From Edaphochlamys debaryana (taxonomy: Eukaryota; Chlorophyta; Chlorophyceae; Chlamydomonadales), in contig JAEHOE010000046.1 in assembly GCA_016858145.1 (NCBI GenBank), forward strand, positions 248,001-312,000: DNA of 64,000 nt, written 5' to 3'. Position 1 is the first letter of the stretch; each line of letters begins with the position of its first letter. The notes under the pieces are model-generated. The model was not told the DNA's origin. It saw only the letters and a program-made list of their open reading frames with translations, and searched no databases. The translations under genes were made by a program, and so were the position numbers. This document shows positions 56,010 to 64,000 of the stretch, piece after piece.

Positions 56010-57862
56010 AGGCCTGCGCGGCGCTGAGGATACAGCAGCAGCAGCAGCAGCAGCATTTCCGGGGGCTGCGTAAGACTGAGGGCTCAACACGGATCTTGTG
56101 GAGACTGGGGAGAGGTGCTCCAAGCGCCATGGAGGCCAGGAGGAGAAGCGCGTGGCTTCACCTTGACAAGGGGTGGCATCAGGAACAGGACCCGGGGTGG
56201 TGACGTGAAGCTTAGCCGCTGGCAGGGTCGGGCCCTTTGGCGGTCGGTGTCTCCAAGACGGGCCGGGTACTGCCCGTCGGTGTGACTCGTCTCGGTGGCC
56301 GGCTACAGTTAGTACGATACCGCCGTCGAGGAATGCCGCACGTGCTGCACCCGGGGCTGCACGGAAAGAGCCTGGCCAGCCGACAGTTGCCTGGCCACCT
56401 GAAAGTTGCTTGATTCCTATAACCGGAGTACAACGCGCGCAGGATGCCAGGGGCGGGCGGCCCCGCAGAGTCCCGCTGCACAAGAGCGCACCTTTTCGCT
56501 GTTCCGTGTGTGTGTCTGGGGGGGGCAGCATGGTGTCCCTTCTGCTGGCACCACCGTGGTAGGGTTGGGGCTGGGGTGCCGGTCCTGCCGGGCCATGCGC
56601 GCTGCTGATTGTGAGCGGGGCTGTGGCGAGCGTGCCCCGATGCAGTAAAGGCTTTACTGTAAAGCTCGCAGCGCTGGACTTGGAAAAGCCAAAATGCTAA
56701 CTGTGGCTCCCCCGCCTGTGGCCTCCCCTTGTGGGAGGCGGCGTGGCCCTGTGCTCTCGCCCGGCGCCCTGTCACCATTTCCATCCTCGCAGCTCAGGGT
56801 GTCGACCTGCCCGTCTCGTGCGCGGCTGCTTCACCTATACGATGCGGCTCCTGGCCACGACGTTCTTGTCAAGCCCTGTCACCCCCCCCTTCGTCCCAGG
56901 CTGCGTATCATCTCACCACGTGTCCAGCCTGAGCCGCCTCTCTACGTCCCTCGCTTTCGTCCTGGGGTTATGCAAGTTGGCGCCCCTGATCAGCCGGTGA
57001 CGCACCTCAAAGCGGCGGCTACGGGGCGGGTACGGCGGACGGTTGCGGCCTCGGCCTGGTCAGACCTGCAGCGTCCGGCAACAACAGCACTAGGTTCATT
57101 TCATCTTGCTTTGACGATGTGTTCGCGTCTCGGCGCAGTCTTCTCGCAAACAGTTCAAAGCCCCAACTCGCGCGCCGCGACCGACCAGTCGGAAGGACCG
57201 ACTGTAGTCGCAGCGTGCCTCCGCTCTCGGAAACAGCCGGTGCAGCATGCTCTCTTTCTGTTACAAGTCGCGTTCGTGTTAACTGCGTTAGCGCGACCGC
57301 ACCCGTTCGTGGGCGGAAGAAAGCGGGCCCCTCCATCAACTCAGCCACCGGGTTGGATAGGTCTAGAGGGCCGTGTTTAGGACAGGGAAGAGCAAGGCCA
57401 GTATCGCACGCATCGCGCGAGTGCCTAAGACGCCTTCACGTAACCCCCGCCGCTGCCGGGGACTCCTCCAAGTGTCTGATCGAGTGATGGGCTTTACGCT
57501 GGAACACCGGGCGCGATGAGCGGTGGGAAGACGGGGCGAGCCGGTCAGCACGCCAACTCTTTTTCTCAGCGTACCGCGCCGCTCAAAACAACGCGACAAG
57601 TGAAGAGCGTAGTCAACGGAAAACAACGTGCGGGTGCGGGAGCGTGGCATCGCGGGTGTTTACCTGCAGACCAATCCCGCCCCGCGGGCCGAGCGTAGTT
57701 TGGCGCGGGGCTGCGGCGGCCATCGCCCTTACTTTTGGGGGTTCGCGTTCACACACTGCATTAGCTAGAGGTTGGAGGACAGGGTCAACGCACCCTTGGG
57801 GACGGGGAGCCGCCTTGATTTGACTCTGCCTTTGCGTAATTACCGGGTAGACACGCAACAAG
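56010..57862. other. Intergenic, lower GC, nothing recognised
   Basis: Between two + strand genes. It begins with a CAG-type trinucleotide tract (56034-56055), then AT-richer DNA carrying the upstream region of the hnRNP gene. Open frames on both strands (for example around 56700-57380 +) show neither codon bias nor similarity that I recognise. Confidence 0.4.
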
Positions 57863-60333
57863 ATGGCCGAGGAGCCTGCCAACGAGCACGGGTTCACTGA
57901 GGTTGTGGGCGGGGCTGAGGCCGCTCCTGCTCCCCAGCCGAAATCGTCGGTTCTGCGCCTGCGGGGTCTGCCCTTCTCCGCTGGCGAGGAGGATGTCCGC
58001 CACTTCTTCAACGGCTTTGATGTTCAGCAGGTCGTCATTGGCAAGCGCGCAGGTATGCGCCGATAGCGATCCCGGTGCGGTGCCGAGGCGGGGTGTGGCG
58101 CGCTGCTTACATCGCCTCTAAAACGCCAATTGTAGTTGATAGGCGTCGATGGCTTGCAATTCGGGTGGCTTGGGCCTCAAGATGCGCTTCTGTCGCCTTG
58201 CGGCCGCCGCATGTTGCTTTTCTTTCAGGCCGCTCTACCGGTGAGGGCTTCGTGCAGCTCGACTCCGTCGCCTCTGCTGCTGATGCCATTCTCAAGCTGC
58301 ACCGGCAGACGCTGGGGCACCGTTACATCGAGTGAGTCGCTTGTTTGTCCTCCCGGTACCGGCGATGGCCACCCCAACGACCATCGCGGCGCTCACCTCA
58401 CCGGCCCCTGCCGCAGGGTGTTCGAGTCCACGGAGGCTGACCTGGCGACCGCAAAGTCGCTGAGCGTGGACCGCATGCGGGGCTTTGTGGTGCGCTGCCG
58501 CGGCCTGCCCTACACATCGACGGCGCAGGACGTGCTCAACTTCTTCGGGCCCGAGGTCCCCGTAGTGCGGGGCATCGAGGGCGTTGTCTTTACCTACGCC
58601 CCCGATGGCCGCCCCACGGGCGAGGCCTTCGTGGAGCTGCAGACGGAGGAGGCCCAGCGGGAGGCGCTGAAGAAGCACAAGGAGTCCATGGGCACCCGGT
58701 ATATCGAGCTCTTCGTGAGCACCAAGGTCGACATGATCCAGGCCATCCAGCAGAACCGCCTCATTCTGGGGTACAGCAACCGCAAGCGCTGGCTGGCGCA
58801 GCAGGGCATCAACGTGGGCCCGGGGCCCAACGCCGGCCACATGCACCCCATGCACCAGGGCTACGGCCCGCAGGGGCACGGCGGCCCCCGGCGGCACCAG
58901 GGGTACGGCAACGTGGACGAGGTCACTGACATGATGTCGGGTGAGCGTTTCTGTTGACAACGGACGGTTACGGACGGTTTTGGCATGGGTTTCAACCGTT
59001 TCTCTGGCTTTGGCGTGAGAACATGCCCCGCCCGCGCGCTGCAACTGTTCGGGAGTGCCGTTGGCATCTGGGCTCCATCCACCCGCATCCCGCAGCCCCC
59101 GTACGCCCCTCCGCCACAACAAAACCTTGACGTACAGTTTCTGCCGTCTTGCTCCCGCACGTCCCGCGTACGGCAGGCTTCAACATGGGCGGCATGGGCG
59201 GGCACGCCGTGCAGGTGATTGGGCCCGGCGGCCAGATGCTGCCGCCGGGCACCTACCAGCTGGAGGTGCCGCGCGACGGCTCGGGCAAGCCGCAGCAGCG
59301 CTACGGGTATCCGGGCCGCGGCGGCCGGGGCGGCCGCGGCGGGCCGGGCGGCCCGGGCGGCCCCTACCCCGGCCGCGGCGGGCCCGGCGGCATGGTCATG
59401 GGCGGGCGCGGCATGCAGCAGGTGGTGGCCATGGCCCCCATCCCGCCGGCCGCGCGCCAGACGGCCCAGGTGGTGCCCGTGGGCTCTGCCAACCAGAACG
59501 GCAGCGGCGGCGTGGTTATGCAGGAGGTGCCGCAGCAGGGCGGCGCTCAGTACGTGCAGTACGACCAGCAGCAGTGGGGCGGCCAGGTGATGGTGCAGCA
59601 GCCGCAGGGCCAGCAGCAGCAGGGCAACGCGCTGTACGGCGCGGCCGCGGGCGCGCAGCAGGCGTCCGGCATCCAGGGTGCGTGGTGTTGGGGTTTGGGG
59701 CGTGGGGCGTGGGCCTGCGATGTGGGTCGGGGCGGACGGACAGCAATTTGATGTGGGTCGGGGCGGAGTGGCGCGCCTTGGATGTGGGTCGGCTGCGAAC
59801 CCCCGTTACTTGTTTACTGCTGACACGGCCTCTAAGCCTCTCCTCTCCTCCTCCCTGGCTGCTCCCTCTCCCTGCCTTCTGCCCTCCCTCTGCCCTCTGC
59901 TGCAGGCGTGGCCCCCGGCACCTACACGCTGACCACCAGCGTCATCCAGGTGCCCACCGCGGGCGCCGGCGGCGGCTACAGCGACTACCAGGTGCAGCCG
60001 CAGGTGCACGGGCTGCAGGGGCTGGACGGCGGCGCCGCGGCGGGCGGCCTGCAGGTGCGGGCGCGCGGCGTTGCGGGGCGTTGCGGGACTGACATGTCAG
60101 AGCGCGTTAGTGGTAGTTCGCTGGAGGGCCTTGGGCGCCGTGAGCCTGGCGCAGGCGCTGACCACTTGTGCGCCCCTCTCTCTCCGCCCTCCCGCCCCTC
60201 TTCCCCGCCCTCCCCACGTGGCTTCTGTCTCCGCTGCTCTCCTCCATCGCTGTCGAAACAGGCAGTCGACATGGGGGCCGCGCTAATGCCCGGCTCGGGC
60301 CTGGGCGCTGGGTTCGAGAACCACGCTATGTGA
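57863..60333 (+). CDS. hnRNP H/F-like RNA-binding protein (two quasi-RRMs, Gly-rich tail)
   Basis: Nuclear RNA-binding protein of the hnRNP H/F/GRSF1 class, expected to bind G-rich RNA and influence splicing. Exons: 57863-58052, 58229-58331, 58417-58940, 59177-59677, 59906-60054, 60262-60333, summing to 513 codons (512 aa). qRRM1 (residues ~30-110): SVLRLRGLPFSAGEEDVRHF, GRSTGEGFVQLDS, RHRQTLGHRY-type end (LHRQTLGHRYIEVFEST). qRRM2 (~125-205): GFVVRCRGLPYTSTAQDVLN FF, GRPTGEAFVELQT, MGTRYIELF. The LRGLPF/CRGLPY ribonucleoprotein motifs are typical of quasi-RRMs. The C-terminal half is Gly/Arg/Gln-rich (GRGGRGGRGGPGGPGGPY and Gln clusters), like disordered RNP-granule proteins. Intron 1 and exon 2 are duplicated at 63427-63736. 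Confidence 0.93.
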
Positions 60334-62225
60334 GGCGGCGGCCGCGAAGAAGGCTTGAGCCTGATGGAGAGATGTGGGCGCGTACGACCTTTCCCGGCTG
60401 CACACCGGCTAAGCAGCCTCTGCCCTGGGGGTTGATCTAGTCCTCGGCATAACGAATGCCCGAGTGGGTGAAAGTGCGGTTCTGCGACCGCCGCTACTAT
60501 GATGATGTCCTGAGTGGAGGCGTAGCCTGCAGCTAAGCGCCGCAGCCTACGAGTGCCCCACGGCGGTCCCCGGTTCGGGGACCTGCCCGTCTGCTGTCTA
60601 TCGCCCGCTTCTGTCGGAGCCGACTAGAGGCTCAGGAGCGGAGCTGGGGGCAGTTACCCGACCATAAGTTGTTGTCCATGGCTGAGTGTGAGAGTGTGGG
60701 CTGCTGTGGCCCTGAGCTGCGGTTGTCGCTAGGGCGTCCTCACGTTGCATGGAGCTGGATAGTTGCGACAGCAGCCAGACGCAATAGGATGCCATTCTGT
60801 TGTTGTGCCAGCAGCATTGGCGCAGGGGATAAGATGCGTCACATGCTTTGGGGATTTGCTTTTTGGGAGTTTCTGGGAATTGCCGGAGCCTCAGCCTCAC
60901 TGCTGAAAGGTACAGCGAATGTGCGTGGCGGGCGTGACCCTTTCAAGTGGGTTCTCTGGATCCTTGGATAGTACTGTCATCTGTTGCTGCATCCCTGCGG
61001 AGCCCTAAGTGCTTACGGCAGTGTCGGCAAGTTGCAGCCTGGGACACATACTACGAGCCCGACTTTGGGGGGCCTCAACTTCGGTAGAGAGTAGCCGCGT
61101 GTTTCTTTTGGCGTAATTCGTGTCAGCGCTTTCAAGATCTTAGCTACATTCACTTGAGCTTCAGCTTCTCACTCGGGCTCTGGTGGCTGGGTTGGCAGGG
61201 CGGCGCGGCAAGCCTACAGCGGCGGGTGGCAGACGTCAGAGATAAGAGAAGCGCGTTGCACGTGCGACCGCACTGGGGCGGGCGCGGCTGGGAGCAATCT
61301 CAAGCCTGAGTGGAAGGAGGGCTTTCCTACTGTGGGGATGTCCTGTCCGGGTCGGGTTATGGCCCACGAAGCATTACCAAGAAGTTGTTCGAAGGGGGAA
61401 GCGAATGCGGTGGCGGCTTTGCGCGCTGGTGTGGTCTGCGGTGTGGCGGAACCCGAATGCGCTGAATGCGGTACGCTTTAATCTTTAACCGTTCAGGAGA
61501 ATGACGCAGGCGCGGGGGGCGGGCAATTCTTCCAATCGCGGCGAGGCTCGGGACCCTTGTCCCCGTCGGCTCCACTTCAGGAAGTGCCGTGCATGGCAGT
61601 TGGAGGCCTGTGCCGCACGCTGCGGCGGAGGGTAGCGGGGACCCTTGGCCCCAGGCCACGCTGGATACCGGAACCTCAGTGATGTAAGATCCGGTTTCCG
61701 CACGGCATCCCTGACTTCACCAAGGACAGCTTTGCTGTAGAAGTGGATCGGCAGTGTGCTGTGTGCAGCTATCGGGCAATCGGGGTCTAGGCCTCCAGCC
61801 GGCATCACCAGAAGTCAGCTTCACGACCGAGCCTACCAGAGGCGCACGCATTGAAGTGGACCAGCAGAAGCAGTTACATGTGCACATCCGAACCTTGGAA
61901 TCCTGGAAACGCCAGCACCCGGTCATTCCGCGCTTGCCCTGCGCGCTAAGAGCACGGCCCTTACAGGCCGGCACTTTGACAGGCCGGCACTACATCCCAC
62001 ACTACATCCCACACTCCGGCTCCCGGTCCCACCCCTGCCGGCCACCTGCGCGCACGTCGTTCCGACCTTCGCTTCTCGCTATTGATCTCATCACCGAGGC
62101 GTCAACACGACAGCCATCACAAAAGGGATGTCAATCCCAGCCACACCCCCGCCTCGCTCACGTTCCCTAGGCCTGTCCGGCGGGCCTAGCCTCGACCTTT
62201 TGCCTGCAACCCCGATCGTGCCCGC
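60334..62225. other. Convergent intergenic region, nothing recognised
   Basis: hnRNP 3' UTR followed by AT-richer DNA up to the 3' end of the next minus-strand gene. A 9-bp direct repeat pair (ACTACATCCCAC) is at 61988-62011. No coding exon recognised; open frames are short and unbiased. Confidence 0.4.
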
Positions 62226-64000
62226 CTACTTCTTGACGACGTTCTTGGCAAGGCTCGACAGCAGCCCACCTGCAGTAGGACGGACAGGTTACGGGCAGAG
62301 CGGGAGGGCAGAGTCATACGAGGGCCGTGCATGTGGGAGCACGGCCTCTGCATGCGCGCAGAGGCAACTCATGCCGCGTCAAGAGAAGCCCGTGCATGCA
62401 AGCGCAGCGGTGCGCCCCTGCCGCTTCCCCGCAGCAACGTCACGGCACTGCTGCTGCCTGTCAAGTGTCAACGCAACCCACCTGCCGAGCCCAGCGCGGA
62501 CGTGGGCAGGTAGTCTCCGAAATCTCCGAACCGCTGCTGAGCCATGGCCGTCACCTCGGCGGCCTTGTCCCCCAGCAGCGAGCCAAAGGTGCCCAGCGAG
62601 CCGGCCTGCGCAGGGAAGCGGGGCACGGCCGGGTCAGGATCGCATCTAATGCATGATGAAGGGAGAAGAGGGCATGGGAATCCTCGGGCACGATGGGGGC
62701 AGGGTGGTGGGCAGGAAGGAGTTAGCAATGATGGCGTGTGGGACGCGAGGGCTGGTGTGCGTGCGGGCTCTCACCTGCAGGCGCGCGTGCAGGGCGCTGA
62801 GCGCGGCGGCTCCGACCGAGGCCGCGGAGCCCTGCGACGCCGACGGCGCCGACTCGGCCGCCGAGCCGGCGCCCACCCCCGCCTTGCCCCGCGCGCTGCC
62901 CAGGTCCGCGAATGAGAAGCTCTCGGTAGCGTCACCAGCCAGGTGGCCGGGAACTGCGGTCGGGTAGCGAGAGGGTATGGAGGTCAGACAGCCAAGCACA
63001 TGAGTGTGAAGGGGAATCCATAGGCGCCGAGCACAGGAGTGTGTGTGGAGGCCGGAAGCATGCGGTCCGTCGCAGTCCGGCTGACTATGGAGAGCCCGCG
63101 CGAACGCAGCCCACTCGGCCCCAGCAAATGCCACCGCAGCCACCCACCCGACACAACGCGCGAGAGCGCGCCCATGCTGGGCCGCATGCGCGCCGCGGCC
63201 AGGGAGCCGCTGGAAGCGTTGGCCCCGGAGGTCTGCCCCAGCCCTGCCTGGCCCTGCCCCTGCTGCTGCTGCGCCAGGGAGGCCGCGGGCGCCGAGATGG
63301 GCAGGTACTGGAAGCGGGGCGCCACGGGGAGCACGTTGAGAGGGTTCGACTCCTGGGGCGGGCGGGGTTGCAGGAGGGAGGGGGCAAAGAGTTGGTGTGG
63401 CAGGGATTTAAGCGCGTTGAGGTGCAGTGCCGAGGAGGGGGTGTGGCGCGCTTGCTTGCCCCGCCTCAAAAACGCCCATTGTAGTTGATAGGCGTCGATG
63501 GCTTGCAATACGGGTGGCCTGGGCCTCAAGATGCGCTTCTGTCGCCTTGCGGCCGCCGCATGTTGCTTTTCTTTCAGGCCGCTCTACCGGTGAGGGCTTC
63601 GTTCAGTGCAACTCCGTCTCCTCTGCTGCCGATGCCATTCTCAAGCTGCACCGGCAGACGCTGGGGCACCGTTACAACGAGTGAGTCGCTTTTTTGTCCT
63701 CCCGGTACCGGCGATGGCCACCCCGAAGACCATCGCGGCATCACAGCGGCAGGTGAGGGCGACGGACCTCGGCCCGCCTCCCCCTGGCAGTAAAGACACA
63801 AGCGCTCGCACGTACGCCGGTCGAGTGCTCAACCCGCGCTTGTAGAGCACGCACCTGCAGCCCCGCCGAGCCCATCTTGGCGGGCTGCTCCGGGTGCGCC
63901 CGCTGCAGCTGGATGAGGCTGCCGTACAGGATGGCCACGCGCTGGAAGTAGCGGCCCACGTGGGCCCACAGGTACGACTCGTACGTGGCCCAATCGATGG
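62226..64000 (-). CDS. Unrecognised protein, 3' exons (5' end outside window)
   Basis: Four to five exons read leftward. 64000 to about 63858: TYESYLWAHVGRYFQRVAIL, YGSLIQLQRAHPEQPAKMG. About 63353-63150: NPLNVLPVAPRFQYLPISAP, then Gln/Gly- and Ser/Ala-rich. About 62955-62776: VPGHLAGDATESFSFADLGS, then Ala/Ser-rich, ending ALSALHARLQ. About 62612-62511: AGSLGTFGSLLGDKAAEVTA, QQRFGDFGDYLPTSALGSAG. Last exon 62269-62226: GLLSSLAKNVVKK and TAG. Splice phases agree across the last junction (GCA G|GT). The aromatic N-terminal block is the most conserved-looking part. I cannot assign a family; a membrane-trafficking or autophagy type adaptor is only a guess. The intron between the first two visible exons contains an antisense hnRNP exon copy. 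Confidence 0.65.
63427..63736 (+). pseudogene. Partial duplicate of the hnRNP H/F-like gene (intron 1, exon 2, start of intron 2)
   Basis: About 310 bp corresponding to 58079-58390 at roughly 95% identity by eye. The exon copy (63578-63681) is still open and has both splice sites (TTTCTTTCAG, GTGAGT). It has substitutions in the coding part (GRSTGEGFVQ then CNSVSSAADA; HRYNE instead of HRYIE). It has no promoter or first exon of its own and sits in antisense inside an intron of the minus-strand gene. Confidence 0.9.

Overview
The window looks like nuclear DNA of a volvocalean green alga (Chlamydomonas/Gonium/Volvox type). The evidence is very high GC, small exons cut by many short GT-AG introns (typical donors GTGAGT/GTGCGT, acceptors GCAG), strongly GC-biased codons, plastid and mitochondrial targeting peptides, and a protein family characteristic of these algae (extracellular solute-binding protein fused to class III nucleotide cyclase domains). 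I rebuilt gene models by hand from conserved exon translations and splice phase. For eight spliced genes the summed exon lengths give an intact reading frame from start to stop.

Layout. 1-0.27 kb: last exon of an unknown + strand gene. 1.7-6.4 kb (-): alanyl-tRNA editing protein AARSD1 (12 exons), divergently paired with a mitochondrial HslV peptidase gene at 6.6-8.8 kb (+). 8.8-12.5 kb: no recognised gene; 9.9-11.85 kb has a composition different from the rest. 12.5-21.9 kb (-): large receptor-like gene with signal peptide, solute-binding domain, one membrane helix and two tandem cyclase domains. 22.8-23.75 kb (-): small membrane/coiled-coil protein. 23.86-27.49 kb: a 3.6 kb foldback transposable element with ~0.83 kb inverted arms, internal tandem arrays and a 7-bp target-site duplication. 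28.6-29.4 kb (+): IMP3 (U3 snoRNP), apparently frame-broken and without its first exon. 30.5-32.6 kb (+): steroid 5-alpha-reductase/DET2 family enzyme.

34.6-47.0 kb is a run of four minus-strand genes: plastid YeeZ-like NAD(P)-binding protein, secreted cyclophilin-like protein, acyl-CoA-binding/ankyrin protein, and plastid dihydrodipicolinate reductase (lysine pathway). The last is divergently paired with the single-exon SF3B5 splicing factor (47.5-47.8 kb, +). 48.6-51.5 kb (-): type II thioesterase-like hydrolase, divergent from an unrecognised coiled-coil protein gene (52.2-56.0 kb, +). 57.9-60.3 kb (+): hnRNP H/F-like RNA-binding protein. 62.2 kb to the window end (-): 3' part of an unrecognised gene; one of its introns carries an antisense copy of an hnRNP exon.

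Most genes are unrelated housekeeping functions (translation quality control, proteolysis, ribosome biogenesis, splicing, amino-acid and lipid metabolism). They are not a pathway cluster; the shared organisation is the use of short divergent intergenic regions. The most unusual signals are the split of catalytic residues between the two cyclase domains, the foldback element, and a recurring pattern of short duplications of exon edges in adjacent introns or flanks.
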